In this document: positions 18,400 through 28,289 of the stretch, in pieces
Numbering within the stretch: the first letter of the stretch is position 1
Layout of the letters: every line of letters starts with the position of its first letter
Assembly (NCBI RefSeq): GCF_000155975.1
Contig: NZ_GG730299.1
Coordinates: 1,150,734-1,214,733, forward strand
Reading direction: 5' to 3'
Source: Citrobacter youngae ATCC 29220
GTDB lineage: Bacteria > Pseudomonadota > Gammaproteobacteria > Enterobacterales > Enterobacteriaceae
Length of the DNA: 64,000 nt
Notes under the pieces: generated by a model
Seen by the model: the letters and a program-made list of their open reading frames with translations, nothing else
The model's database searches: none
What the model was told of the DNA's origin: nothing
Made by a program: the position numbers and the translations under genes

Positions 18400-19091
18400 T
18401 TCGGACCTCCCGCGCTGACGTCGACATACTGCGGCGCCACGTCCTGGCTAAAGCGTCGTTGATAGTTTTGTAACGGTGAACTGTCACAGGCGGTGGCGTT
18501 ATCCTCGATAAACTTCACCTGTTCCTCTTCCCAGACCGCATCCAGCGCCTGACGGGTATCGTCGCGTGTTTCCGCACCAACCTGTTTTGTGACGCTGTCA
18601 CTTGAAAGGGGGCTTCCGGCAAGCAGCAGCAGGGCATCGAACAACTGATACCACGGCGTATCACGCTGTTTTAATCGACCACCAAGCAGCGCCAGAATCG
18701 GTGCGACGTTCTGCAATCCTTCTTTGGCCTGAGCCTCCGGCAGCACGCTTAAATACTCCAGATACAACGGCAGGTGATCCGGCAGTTCGCGGCAGTTGAG
18801 CTGAAGCCCGACCTGTTCGTACTGCGCCAACAAATCAACCATCGCCTGGCCGCGGTCACGCGACTCGGCATGAACATGTTCGAACAGCAATAGTGAGGTG
18901 GCGCGCCCCCGATCAAACACTTCACACCATTCGGCTTGTTTATCCAGTAATGGCGCATTGAGCAACCCCTGGCTAAATTCGGTAAGCATTGGGGCATCGC
19001 TGGACACCAGCGCCAGCGCGTCGTCCTTACACTCCCACAGCAGCGCGTCCGGATATTCCATCAGCAGTCCGATAACCTTGAGGATTTGCAT
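18396..19091 (-). CDS. narW: Nitrate reductase 2 molybdenum cofactor assembly chaperone NarW
   Basis: 231 residues, as in E. coli. TorD/NarJ-family all-helical chaperone: [16 protein letters not shown] at the N-terminus and [14 protein letters not shown] in the middle are family hallmarks. It holds apo-NarZ until the molybdenum cofactor and FeS cluster are in and is not part of the final enzyme. Coupled to narY (1-base overlap) and narV (4-base overlap). Confidence 0.94.
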   Translation of the reverse strand: MQILKVIGLLMEYPDALLWECKDDALALVSSDAPMLTEFSQGLLNAPLLDKQAEWCEVFDRGRATSLLLFEHVHAESRDRGQAMVDLLAQYEQVGLQLNCRELPDHLPLYLEYLSVLPEAQAKEGLQNVAPILALLGGRLKQRDTPWYQLFDALLLLAGSPLSSDSVTKQVGAETRDDTRQALDAVWEEEQVKFIEDNATACDSSPLQNYQRRFSQDVAPQYVDVSAGGPK

Positions 19092-20635
19092 TATTCCCCC
19101 TCCGCTTTATCGCGCACTTCGGTGATGTCGATGGCATCAATGCGGCTGCTGTTAAACAGGTTGAATTTGGTATCAGAACCGTGACAGCCGTCGCCAAAGG
19201 TGAAGCCACAACCGTTTTTCTCCGGGAACGCATCGCGCGCCATTTCACGGTGGCTGGTCGGGATCACGAAGCGGTCTTCATAGTTGGCGATGGCCAGGTA
19301 GCGATACATCTCCTCAACCTGCTCAACGGTCAGACCCACTTCCTCAATGGCGCGAGTGTCCGTCACGCCTTCGACGGTTTGTGAGCGCATGTAGTGGCGC
19401 ATCGCCATCATACGTTTGAGCGCGCGCAGTACCGGGCCGGTATCGCCTGCGCTGAGCATGTTGGCGAGGTACTGGACCGGAATTCGCAGTGACTCAACCG
19501 CAGGAAGAATATTGCCATTGTGCGGCAGGCCGCCTGCGTCGGCGACCGACTGAATCGGTGACAATGGCGGCACGTACCAGACCATCGGCAGGGTGCGATA
19601 TTCAGGATGCAGCGGCAGCGCCAGCTTCCAGTCCATCGCCATTTTGTAAACCGGCGAACGCTGGGCCGCGTCGATGACGTTGTGTGGAATGCCTTGTTTT
19701 AACGCCTCTTCAATCACCGCCGGATCGTGCGGATTGAGGAACACATTGCACTGACGCTCATAGAGATCGGTTTCATGTTCGGTGCTGGCCGCTTCCTCAA
19801 TGCGGTCGGCGTCGTACAGCAGCACGCCGAGATAGCGGATGCGCCCGACGCAGGTTTCCGAGCAGACCGTCGGCTGGCCGGACTCAATACGCGGGTAGCA
19901 GAAAATGCACTTCTCTGACTTGCCGCTCTTCCAGTTAAAGTAGATTTTCTTGTACGGACAGCCGCTGATGCACAAGCGCCAGCCGCGGCACTTGTCCTGG
20001 TCGATCAGCACGATGCCATCTTCTTCACGCTTATAGATGGCACCGCTCGGGCAGGTGGCGACACAGCTTGGGTTCAGGCAGTGCTCGCACAAACGCGGCA
20101 GATACATCATGAAGGTGTTTTCAAACTGGCCGTACATCTCCTTCTGCATCTTCTCAAAGTTACGGTCGCGGGCACGTTTTGAAAACTCGCCGCCGAGCAG
20201 CTCTTCCCAGTTAGGTCCCCAGATAATCTTGTCCATCCGTTTGCCATCGATCAGCGAGCGTGGACGCGCGGTGGGCTGGTTTTTGCCTTCCGGCGCGCTG
20301 TGCAGATGCTGATAATCGTAGGTAAACGGTTCGTAGTAATCATCGATTTGCGGGATCACCGGGTTGGCGAAAATTTTGGTAATCACCCCCATCTTGCCGC
20401 CCAGACGCGGTCTTATCTTACCGTTAACATCGCGCACCCAGCCGCCTTGCCACTCTTCCTGATCTTCCCAGTTTTTCGGATAACCAATGCCGGGCTTGGT
20501 CTCGACGTTGTTAAACCATGCATATTCCATCCCTTCACGCCCGGTCCAGACGTTTTTACAGGTGACGGAGCAGGTGTGGCAACCGATACACTTATCCAGA
20601 TTAAGCACCATGCCGACCTGTGAGCGTATTTTCAT
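19091..20635 (-). CDS. narY: Nitrate reductase 2 beta subunit NarY
   Basis: 514 residues. Ferredoxin-like Cys clusters for three [4Fe-4S] and one [3Fe-4S] centre: CIGCHTCSVTC near residue 16, CEHCLNPSCVATCP near 183, CRGWRLCISGCPYKK (the Trp replaces a Cys, which makes the 3Fe-4S centre) near 216, and CIFCYPRIESGQPTVCSETC near 243. Cytoplasmic-side electron wire between NarV haems and NarZ. Overlaps narZ by 4 bases. Confidence 0.96.
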   Translation of the reverse strand: MKIRSQVGMVLNLDKCIGCHTCSVTCKNVWTGREGMEYAWFNNVETKPGIGYPKNWEDQEEWQGGWVRDVNGKIRPRLGGKMGVITKIFANPVIPQIDDYYEPFTYDYQHLHSAPEGKNQPTARPRSLIDGKRMDKIIWGPNWEELLGGEFSKRARDRNFEKMQKEMYGQFENTFMMYLPRLCEHCLNPSCVATCPSGAIYKREEDGIVLIDQDKCRGWRLCISGCPYKKIYFNWKSGKSEKCIFCYPRIESGQPTVCSETCVGRIRYLGVLLYDADRIEEAASTEHETDLYERQCNVFLNPHDPAVIEEALKQGIPHNVIDAAQRSPVYKMAMDWKLALPLHPEYRTLPMVWYVPPLSPIQSVADAGGLPHNGNILPAVESLRIPVQYLANMLSAGDTGPVLRALKRMMAMRHYMRSQTVEGVTDTRAIEEVGLTVEQVEEMYRYLAIANYEDRFVIPTSHREMARDAFPEKNGCGFTFGDGCHGSDTKFNLFNSSRIDAIDITEVRDKAEGE

Positions 20636-23600
20636 TTTTTCGCCTCCTGTACCTGATCGCGACCTTCATCATCCAGCCAGTTAATATTTTTCATCTTTCT
20701 AATCATGATGAACTCATCGCGGTTAGAGCCGACCGTGCCGTAATAGTTGAAGCTGTACGCCAGCTGCGCATAGCCGCCGATCATATGCGTCGGTTTCGGG
20801 CAGACGCGGGTGACCGAGTTATGGATCCCGCCACGCATTCCGGTGACTTCTGAGCCGGGAATGTTCATGATTCGCTCCTGGGCGTGGTACATCATGGTCA
20901 TTCCCGGCGGTACCCGCTGACTCACCACCGCACGGGCGGTAAGGGCGCCGTTGGCGTTAAAGGCTTCGATCCAGTCGTTATCCTCAATGCCCAGCTCTTT
21001 GGCATCGGTCTCGCTGATCCAGACAATCGGCCCACCGCGCGACAGCGTCAGCATCAGCAGGTTTTCGCTGTAGGTAGAGTGGATGCCCCATTTCTGGTGC
21101 GGGGTCAGGAAGTTGAGCGCTTTTTCCGGGAAGCCGTTAGGCGGAACGTCGCGCATTTCGCTAACGCTGCGGGTATCGATAGGCGGGCGATACGCCACCA
21201 GGCTTTCACCGAACGCACGCATCCAGGCGTGATCCTGATACAGCTGCTGGCGACCGGACAGGGTGCGCCAGGGGATCAGCTCGTGGACGTTGGTATAGCC
21301 TGCGTTATAGGAGACATGTTCGCTTTCCAGCCCGGACCATGTTGGGCTGGAGATGATTTTGCGCGGCTGCGCCTGAATATCGCGAAAACGAATCTTCTCG
21401 TCTTCTTTGTTCAGCGCCAGATGCGTATGGTCGCGTCCGGTCATCGCACCCAGCGCTTCCCAGGCTTTGACCGCCACCTGACCGTTGGTTTCCGGCGCCA
21501 GGGCGAGGATCACTTCCGAGGCATCCAGCGCCGTGTCGATCAGCGGACGGCCTTTCGCCGGGCCGTCCCGCTTGGTGTAGTTCAGCTTGCCGAGAAAATC
21601 GACTTCCGCCTGGGTATTCCACGCAATGCCTTTCCCGCCGTTGCCTAGCTTGTCCATGAGTGGACCGAGTGAAGTAAAGCGTTCGTAGGTGGCAGGGTAG
21701 TCACGCTCCACAACGGCGATATTGGGCGCGGTTTTACCGGGAATAAGATCGCATTCGCCTTTGCGCCAGTCCTGGATATCAAACGGCTGCGCCAGTTCCG
21801 CCGGAGAGTCGTGTTGCAGCGGTTGCAGTACCACATCGGTTTCTTGCCCAAGGTGGCCGACGCAAACCTCCGAGAACGCTTTGGCGATGCCTTTATAAAT
21901 TTCCCAGTCGCTTTTCGATTCCCACGCCGGGTCGACGGCGGCGGAGAGCGGGTGAATAAACGGATGCATATCCGAAGTGTTCATATCGTCTTTTTCATAC
22001 CAGGTGGCGGTCGGCAGAACGATATCGGAGAACAGACAGGTGCTCGACATACGAAAGTCGAGCGTGACCAGCAGATCAAGCTTGCCTTCAATCGCGGCGG
22101 TCTGCCATTCCACCTCTTCTGGTTTAATGCCATCGCTTGAGCCAAGCGCTTCCCCCTGAATACCGCTTTCGGTACCCAGCAGATATTTGAGCATGTATTC
22201 ATGCCCTTTACCGGAGGAGCCGAGCAGGTTAGAGCGCCAGACGAACAGGTTGCGCGGATGGTTGTTGCCGTTATCAGGCTGCTCGCAGGCAAACCGAATA
22301 TCACCCGATTTCAACGCCTGTGCGGTGTATTCCACAGGAGACAAGCCAGCCTGTTCAGCCTTCGCTTTCACGGTCAGTGGGTTGAGGTTAAGCTGCGGGG
22401 CAGACGGCAGCCAGCCCATCCTTTCGGCGCGGACGTTAAAGTCGATCAAGTGCCCGCTAAACTTCGACGCGTCCGCCAGCGGAGAGAGGAGTTCCTGCGC
22501 GGTGAGTTTTTCATAACGCCACTGGCTGGAGTGATTGTAGAAAAACGAGGTGCTGTTCATCTGACGCGGTGGGCGGTTCCAGTCGAGCGCAAAGGCCAGC
22601 GGTAACCAACCGGTTTGCGGACGCAGTTTCTCCTGACCCACATAGTGCGCCCAGCCGCCGCCGCTTTGCCCGACGCAGCCACAAAATACCAGCATGTTAA
22701 TCATCCCACGGTAGTTCATGTCCATGTGATACCAGTGGTTGACGCCAGCCCCGAGGATGATCATCGACCGGCCATGCGTTTTGTGCGCCGTATCGGCAAA
22801 CTCACGGGCGATTTGTTCGATATGACGGCGCGGCACGCCGGTGATCTGCTCGCCCCAGGCCGGGGTGTAGGCTTTCACTTCGCTGTAATCTTGCGCGCTA
22901 TGAACGTCATCCAGACCACGGTCGAGGCCGTAATTCGCCAGCACCAGATCATAAACGCTCACTACCGGACAACTGCTGCCATCGACGAGGGTGAGGCGTT
23001 TTACCGGAAGTTGCCGTACCAGCACAGGCTCTTGTTTGACGCTGCGAAAATGCGGGTTTTCGTTGCCGCCAAAATAGGGGAATGCCACCCCTGCGACATC
23101 ATCATGCTGACCGAGCAGCGAGAGGGAAAGTTCTGTTTCTGCCCCCGCCGCCAGCGATTCGAGGTTCCATTTACCGGTTTCCCCCCAGCGAAAACCGATG
23201 GAGCCGTTCGGCACGACCAGCTCGCCTTCGCTGTTAAAGGCCACGGTTTTCCACTCCGGGTTATTGCTTTCGCCCAGCCCGTCAATAAGGTCTGAGGCGC
23301 GCAGCATCCTGCCGGGGACGTAGCTGCCGTTTTCGCGCGCATCCAGCAGGACCAGCATCGGCATATCGGTATAGCGGCGGCAGTAATTGAGAAAGTAGTC
23401 GCTGGGCCTGTCGAGGTGAAATTCTTTTAAAATCACATGGCCCATTGCCATCGCCAGCGCGCTGTCGGTGCCTTGTTTTGGTGCCAGCCACTGGTCGCAC
23501 AGCTTGGCGACTTCCGAGTAGTCTGGCGTAATGGCAATGGTTTTGGTGCCTTTGTAACGCACTTCGGTGAAGAAGTGGGCATCCGGGGTACGGGTTTGCG

Positions 23601-24372
23601 GCACGTTTGAGCCCCAGGCAATGATATAGCTGGAGTTGTACCAGTCGGCGGATTCCGGCACGTCGGTCTGCTCGCCCCAGGTCATCGGCGAGGCGGGCGG
23701 TAAATCGCAGTACCAGTCATAAAAGCTCAGGCAGGTACCGCCAAGCAGCGAGAGATAGCGCGTTCCTGCGGCATAGGAAACCATCGACATCGCCGGGATG
23801 GGCGAGAATCCGGCCACGCGATCCGGGCCGTAGGTCTTTACCGTCCAGACGTTGGCGGCGGCAATCAGTTGGTTAAGCTCTTTCCAGTTGGAACGGATAA
23901 AGCCACCGCGCCCGCGTACCTGCCTGTAGCTCTGGCATTTTTGCGGGTCGTTCATTATGGATCCCCAGGCCAGCACCGGATCGGGCTGACGGGACAGGGC
24001 ATCGCGCCACAGTTCTATCAGCCGTTTACGCACCAGCGGATATTTCAGGCGGTTAGCGCTGTAGAGATACCAGGAGTAGCTGGCGCCGCGAGGGCAGCCG
24101 CGGGGTTCATGATTTGGCAGGTCAGGGCGGGTACGCGGGTAGTCGGTTTGCTGCGTTTCCCAGGTCACCAGCCCGTTTTTGACGTAGATTTTCCAGCTGC
24201 ATGAGCCGGTACAGTTCACGCCGTGGGTAGAACGCACAATTTTATCGAACTGCCAGCGCTGACGATAGCTGTCTTCCCAGTCCCGGTTGGTGTGCATCAC
24301 TTGCCCGTGCCCCTCGGCAAACGTATCGCCTTTTTGTTTAAAGTAGCGAAAGCGATCTAACAGTTTACTCAT
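20632..24372 (-). CDS. narZ: Nitrate reductase 2 alpha (catalytic) subunit NarZ
   Basis: 1246 residues, the E. coli length. Molybdopterin oxidoreductase; the N-terminal FeS ligands are His50, Cys54 and Cys58 in STHGVNCTGSCSWK, the unusual His-ligated cluster of NarG-type enzymes. Active-site region GGTCLSFYDWYCDLPPASP holds the Asp ligand of Mo. Reduces nitrate to nitrite on the cytoplasmic side. The operon order narZYWV with overlaps at every junction implies one transcript; the E. coli system is RpoS-dependent and low-level constitutive rather than nitrate-induced. Confidence 0.97.
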   Translation of the reverse strand: MSKLLDRFRYFKQKGDTFAEGHGQVMHTNRDWEDSYRQRWQFDKIVRSTHGVNCTGSCSWKIYVKNGLVTWETQQTDYPRTRPDLPNHEPRGCPRGASYSWYLYSANRLKYPLVRKRLIELWRDALSRQPDPVLAWGSIMNDPQKCQSYRQVRGRGGFIRSNWKELNQLIAAANVWTVKTYGPDRVAGFSPIPAMSMVSYAAGTRYLSLLGGTCLSFYDWYCDLPPASPMTWGEQTDVPESADWYNSSYIIAWGSNVPQTRTPDAHFFTEVRYKGTKTIAITPDYSEVAKLCDQWLAPKQGTDSALAMAMGHVILKEFHLDRPSDYFLNYCRRYTDMPMLVLLDARENGSYVPGRMLRASDLIDGLGESNNPEWKTVAFNSEGELVVPNGSIGFRWGETGKWNLESLAAGAETELSLSLLGQHDDVAGVAFPYFGGNENPHFRSVKQEPVLVRQLPVKRLTLVDGSSCPVVSVYDLVLANYGLDRGLDDVHSAQDYSEVKAYTPAWGEQITGVPRRHIEQIAREFADTAHKTHGRSMIILGAGVNHWYHMDMNYRGMINMLVFCGCVGQSGGGWAHYVGQEKLRPQTGWLPLAFALDWNRPPRQMNSTSFFYNHSSQWRYEKLTAQELLSPLADASKFSGHLIDFNVRAERMGWLPSAPQLNLNPLTVKAKAEQAGLSPVEYTAQALKSGDIRFACEQPDNGNNHPRNLFVWRSNLLGSSGKGHEYMLKYLLGTESGIQGEALGSSDGIKPEEVEWQTAAIEGKLDLLVTLDFRMSSTCLFSDIVLPTATWYEKDDMNTSDMHPFIHPLSAAVDPAWESKSDWEIYKGIAKAFSEVCVGHLGQETDVVLQPLQHDSPAELAQPFDIQDWRKGECDLIPGKTAPNIAVVERDYPATYERFTSLGPLMDKLGNGGKGIAWNTQAEVDFLGKLNYTKRDGPAKGRPLIDTALDASEVILALAPETNGQVAVKAWEALGAMTGRDHTHLALNKEDEKIRFRDIQAQPRKIISSPTWSGLESEHVSYNAGYTNVHELIPWRTLSGRQQLYQDHAWMRAFGESLVAYRPPIDTRSVSEMRDVPPNGFPEKALNFLTPHQKWGIHSTYSENLLMLTLSRGGPIVWISETDAKELGIEDNDWIEAFNANGALTARAVVSQRVPPGMTMMYHAQERIMNIPGSEVTGMRGGIHNSVTRVCPKPTHMIGGYAQLAYSFNYYGTVGSNRDEFIMIRKMKNINWLDDEGRDQVQEAKK

Positions 24373-24409
24373 GACATTTCTCCTGCTCCATACTGTGCCA
24401 AGCGGTCTT

Positions 24410-24481
24410 GTAGGCCGGATAAGGCGTAAGCCACCATCCGGCGCTGTTATTGCCTGATGGCGCTGCGCTTATCAGGCCTAC
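24410..24481. repeat. Paired REP units (BIME) between narU and narZ
   Basis: Two REP units in opposite orientation: GTAGGCCGGATAAGGC...ATCCGGC (24410-24442) and TGCCTGATGGCG...TTATCAGGCCTAC (24451-24481). They form a BIME in the narU-narZ gap. Confidence 0.88.
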
Positions 24482-24506
24482 GTCCGATCCTGCGATAAAC
24501 TTGTTG

Positions 24507-25895
24507 CTATTTTTGTTTAGGCCTACGGCGACCATAGACCAGCCAGGTCACCAGCACGCAGACGATGTAAAACACGAGGAATATTTTCATAGCGCCCACC
24601 GGAGAACCGGTCAGCGCCAGCGATGAACCAAACGCTTTGGGGATGAAGAAGCCCCCGACTGCGCCAATGGCAGAGATAAACCCCAGAGCGGCTGCGGTAT
24701 CCGTTACCGCTTCACGCTGGGCCTGTTCTTCGGTGCCACCGCGCAGTTTCACCCGGTAAATCGTGATTTTGCGAAAGATCACCGCAATCATCTGGAAGGT
24801 CGACCCGCTTCCCAGACCGGCGGTCAGGAACAAGCCCATAAACACCAGGTAGAAGGCGACAAAGTTTCCTTCGCCCGATCCTGGCAAAGTAAGAAACAGC
24901 AGGGCGCTGAACAGAGCCATAAACATGAAATTAATCAACGTGACGCGCACACCGCCGAACTTGTCAGAGATAACGCCTCCCGCCGATCGCGCAAGCGCGC
25001 CGATAAACGGCCCGAAGAACGCCAGTTGCAGGATATTCACGTCAGGGAACTGTGTTTTCGACAACATGGCAAAACCTGCCGAAAAACCGATAAATGATCC
25101 GAAGGTGGCGAGGTACAACAGGCTTAATAACCACAGGTGAAACCGTTTGAGGACAGGTAACTGGGAAGCAATTGAGGCCTTCGAACTGGCAATATCGTTC
25201 ATTCCCATGCCTGCCGCCAAAGTAGCTATCAGCAGTAATGGAACCCAAATCCATGCGGCGTTAGCCAGCGACAGTAACGCGCCGTCAGCTTGTGGTACGC
25301 CCTGAACGCCCAAAAAGGTAAACATGGGCACAAAGATCACCAGCGGCGCGATCAACTGCATCACGCTGACGCCGAGGTTGCCGAGACCGCCGTTGACGCC
25401 TAATGCGCTACCTTGTTTCGCTTTGGGGAAGAAAAAACTGATATTGCCCATACTGGAGGCAAAGTTAGCGCCAGCAAAACCGCACATCAGCGCAATGATA
25501 ATAAATACTCCAAACGGGGTAGCGGTATTTTGCACGGCAAATCCCAGCCAGACGCAGGGAATAACCAGAATAATCGTGCTAAAAATGGTCCAACGGCGAC
25601 CGCCAAATATAGGTACCATAAAGGAGTAGGGAACGCGTAATATTGCACCAGAAAGCGAGGGTAATGCCGTTAATAAAAACAGTTGATCGGTAGTGAAATT
25701 AAAACCAATTTTATTCAGATTGACGGCCACAGCGCTAAATAGCATCCAGACGCAGAAGGCAAGCAAAAGACAACTTACTGATATCCAAAGATTTCTACGG
25801 GCGATGTGCTTGCCTTTGTTTTCCCAAAAGGCAGGATTTTCTGGTTTCCAGTCGGTCAAAAGATAACGATTATTTTTCTCATTTGATGATGACAT
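24507..25895 (-). CDS. narU: Nitrate/nitrite transporter NarU
   Basis: 462 residues from the ATG at 25895, chosen because GGAGA lies 7 bases upstream and the length equals E. coli NarU; an in-frame ATG at 25907 has no such site. Major facilitator family, NNP group, about 12 spans. Nitrate-signature segments are GFAGANFASSMGNISFFFP and GLFLTAGLGSGSTFQMIAV, plus a conserved Arg in RVPYSFMVP. Imports nitrate and exports nitrite. Upstream of narZYWV, with only a BIME between. Confidence 0.95.
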   Translation of the reverse strand: MSSSNEKNNRYLLTDWKPENPAFWENKGKHIARRNLWISVSCLLLAFCVWMLFSAVAVNLNKIGFNFTTDQLFLLTALPSLSGAILRVPYSFMVPIFGGRRWTIFSTIILVIPCVWLGFAVQNTATPFGVFIIIALMCGFAGANFASSMGNISFFFPKAKQGSALGVNGGLGNLGVSVMQLIAPLVIFVPMFTFLGVQGVPQADGALLSLANAAWIWVPLLLIATLAAGMGMNDIASSKASIASQLPVLKRFHLWLLSLLYLATFGSFIGFSAGFAMLSKTQFPDVNILQLAFFGPFIGALARSAGGVISDKFGGVRVTLINFMFMALFSALLFLTLPGSGEGNFVAFYLVFMGLFLTAGLGSGSTFQMIAVIFRKITIYRVKLRGGTEEQAQREAVTDTAAALGFISAIGAVGGFFIPKAFGSSLALTGSPVGAMKIFLVFYIVCVLVTWLVYGRRRPKQK

Positions 25896-26105
25896 ATTAT
25901 TCTCCATGCACATGCCGTTCATGAAAAAGAAATAAACGCATACCGCCGCGCGAGTTCTTTTTAGAAACTATTGAGTGGTTTTGGGAATATTGACTGAAAG
26001 AATAGATAAAAAAGCGCAATAACGCGGGGCGATGGAAGAATTACATGCCGGTTAAGTGTTACTGATTGTAAATATAAAATGTATATTGTTAATTAGTCTA
26101 TGGCA

Positions 26106-26687
26106 TCAGTTAAACAACTCCAGCGAAATCATACGATCCAGGTGGTGTTCGAAAGCAGGATCGGCCATTTCCTCAATGCCCAAAACATACATACCATCCA
26201 GACCGCAAACCAGCGCAATTAAGCGCCATGCGACGTCGGCGGCATCCGGCGACGGTAAAAACTCACCCGCTTTCTGTCCCTGCGTGATGATGTTGGCCGT
26301 TTCTTCATGCCACATCCGCATGGTCAGCAAATAGGCGCTTTTGATTTCCGAATCTTTATCTGCCAGGACCTGCGCTTCACGCCACAGCCTGATATGGGGT
26401 TCAAACCCGCCATCTTCACTGCCCAGCATGGCATGCAGCCGTTCACGAAAGCTGGCGTTTTCGCTGACCAGTTCTGCATCGAGCAGGGTACGGATCAGGC
26501 GAACAAAAGCCTGAGATTTGAGTTCACCGGCAGAGGCAAAGTGGTGATGGACCTGACCCGTCGCCACATGGGCTTCCGCCGCTATACGGCGTACGGTCAT
26601 GGCGGTAAATCCTTCCTCCAGCGCAACCCGCATAGCCGCCTGCAGAATCACTTCCCGCCGTTCATCCCGATTCAGATAGCTCATCAT
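26106..26687 (-). CDS. smvR: TetR-family repressor SmvR
   Basis: 193 residues. N-terminal TetR helix-turn-helix: REVILQAAMRVALEEGF, then MTVRRIAAEAHVATGQVHHHF. The C-terminal domain is all-helical and of the size of TetR_C-type ligand domains. It is divergent from smvA and the gap contains a perfect 16-bp palindrome plus an imperfect copy, so it almost surely represses smvA and itself. In Klebsiella and Salmonella, loss of SmvR raises SmvA and tolerance to chlorhexidine and other cationic biocides. The start 26687 gives MMSYLNRDERRE; the second Met (26684) is equally possible. Confidence 0.9.
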   Translation of the reverse strand: MMSYLNRDERREVILQAAMRVALEEGFTAMTVRRIAAEAHVATGQVHHHFASAGELKSQAFVRLIRTLLDAELVSENASFRERLHAMLGSEDGGFEPHIRLWREAQVLADKDSEIKSAYLLTMRMWHEETANIITQGQKAGEFLPSPDAADVAWRLIALVCGLDGMYVLGIEEMADPAFEHHLDRMISLELFN

Positions 26688-26725
26688 TCCTCCTGTATCT
26701 CAATGGCACGCAGTTTAACAAAAAG

Positions 26726-26778
26726 TTGGACATACGTTCAATTTTCCGTAGGATCGCTAAAGCTGGACATGTGTCCAG
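26726..26778. promoter_or_regulatory. SmvR operator region with two dyads
   Basis: CTGGACATGTGTCCAG (26763-26778) is a perfect palindrome 24 bases before the smvA start. TTGGACATACGTTCAA (26726-26741) is a related imperfect dyad nearer smvR. The shared half-site is TGGACA. Such spacing fits a divergent TetR-type operator that controls both genes. Confidence 0.75.
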
Positions 26779-26801
26779 TTTCAGTTTAGTCAGGGAGTTT
26801 T

Positions 26802-28289
26802 ATGTTTCGTCAGTGGTTAACGTTAGTCATTATTGTACTGGTCTACATCCCTGTTGCGATTGATGCAACGGTGCTGCACGTTGCCGCGCCCACGCTGAGT
26901 ATGACGCTGGGTGCCAGTGGCAACGAGCTGCTGTGGATCATTGATATTTATTCCCTGGTAATGGCCGGGATGGTGTTGCCAATGGGGGCGTTGGGCGATC
27001 GCATCGGTTTTAAACGTCTGCTGTTGTTGGGCGGGGGGGTATTTGGTCTGGCATCGCTGGCCGCCGCCTTTGCGCATAACGCCAGTTGGCTGATTGCTAC
27101 GCGGGCGGTTTTGGCGATTGGGGCGGCGATGATTGTTCCGGCAACGCTTGCGGGGATTCGCGCCACCTTTGCAGAGCAGCGTCACCGTAATATGGCGCTC
27201 GGCGTCTGGGCCGCCGTCGGTTCCGGCGGAGCGGCCTTTGGGCCATTAGTGGGCGGAATGCTGCTGGAGCACTTCTACTGGGGCTCCGTGTTCCTCATTA
27301 ATGTGCCCATTGTCATCGTGGTGATGGCGTTGACCGCACGTTTAGTTCCGCGCCAGGACGGATCTCGCGACCAACCGTTAAACTTCGGTCATGCGATCAT
27401 GCTGATTGTCGCCATTCTGCTATTGGTTTACAGCGCTAAAACCGCACTGAAAGGCCATATGGCGACCGCTGCAATCGCGCTGACATTGCTAACCGGAGCG
27501 CTGCTGTTGGGGCAGTTTGTCCGTATCCAGCTTGCGGCTTCCCGGCCAATGATTGATATGCGTTTGTTTACGCACCGCATTATCTTAAGCGGCGTAGTGA
27601 TGGCGATGACCGCGATGATTACTCTGGTTGGTTTTGAGCTGCTGATGGCTCAGGAGCTTCAGTTTGTGCACGGTTTAACGCCGTATCAGGCTGGCCTGTT
27701 CATGCTGCCGGTGATGCTGGCAAGCGGTTTTAGCGGACCGATTGCCGGTATGTTGGTGTCACGTCTGGGATTACGCTGTGTTGCAACGGCGGGCATGGCG
27801 CTCAGCGCCGTCAGTTTTTACGGTCTGGCGATGACGGATTTCAGTACCCAGCAGATACAGGCCTGGGTATTGATGGCCTTGCTCGGATTCAGCGCGGCGA
27901 GTGCGCTTTTGGCCTCAACGGCGGCGATCATGGCCGCAGCCCCGGCAGAAAAAGCGGCCGCTGCTGGCGCCATTGAGACAATGGCCTATGAGCTTGGCGC
28001 CGGGCTTGGCATCGCTATCTTTGGCTTGCTGTTGAGCCGGAGCTTTTCTGCCTCGATTCTGCCGCCTGCCGGACTTAATCCGCAGGAGATAGAACGCGCC
28101 TCATCATCAATGGGCGAAGCGGTACAACTGGCGCACTCGCTCCCGTCATCGTTGAGCGAGGCATTGCTGGCGGCTGCCAGAGAAGCCTTTACCTGGTCAC
28201 ATAGCGTGGCCTTAAGCAGCGCTGGCAGTATGCTGATCGTATTAGCGGTAGGAATGTGGTTCAGCCTGGCGAAGGTACAGCGTCAATAA
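26802..28289 (+). CDS. smvA: MFS multidrug/cationic biocide efflux pump SmvA
   Basis: 495 residues, DHA2-type major facilitator with 14 spans and proton antiport. Seen: VYIPVAIDATVLHVAAPTL (motif D1 region), MGALGDRIGFKRLLLLGG (motif A between spans 2 and 3) and GVWAAVGSGGAAFGPLVGG (motif C of antiporters). Exports methyl viologen, acriflavine, chlorhexidine and quaternary ammonium compounds in Salmonella and Klebsiella. The locus narU-smvR-smvA-ompD is the Salmonella arrangement. Confidence 0.94.
   Translation: MFRQWLTLVIIVLVYIPVAIDATVLHVAAPTLSMTLGASGNELLWIIDIYSLVMAGMVLPMGALGDRIGFKRLLLLGGGVFGLASLAAAFAHNASWLIATRAVLAIGAAMIVPATLAGIRATFAEQRHRNMALGVWAAVGSGGAAFGPLVGGMLLEHFYWGSVFLINVPIVIVVMALTARLVPRQDGSRDQPLNFGHAIMLIVAILLLVYSAKTALKGHMATAAIALTLLTGALLLGQFVRIQLAASRPMIDMRLFTHRIILSGVVMAMTAMITLVGFELLMAQELQFVHGLTPYQAGLFMLPVMLASGFSGPIAGMLVSRLGLRCVATAGMALSAVSFYGLAMTDFSTQQIQAWVLMALLGFSAASALLASTAAIMAAAPAEKAAAAGAIETMAYELGAGLGIAIFGLLLSRSFSASILPPAGLNPQEIERASSSMGEAVQLAHSLPSSLSEALLAAAREAFTWSHSVALSSAGSMLIVLAVGMWFSLAKVQRQ

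Noticed and set aside
20884-23295. Long open frames opposite narZ
   Set aside because: Shadows of the conserved alpha subunit; no start sites or domain pattern.
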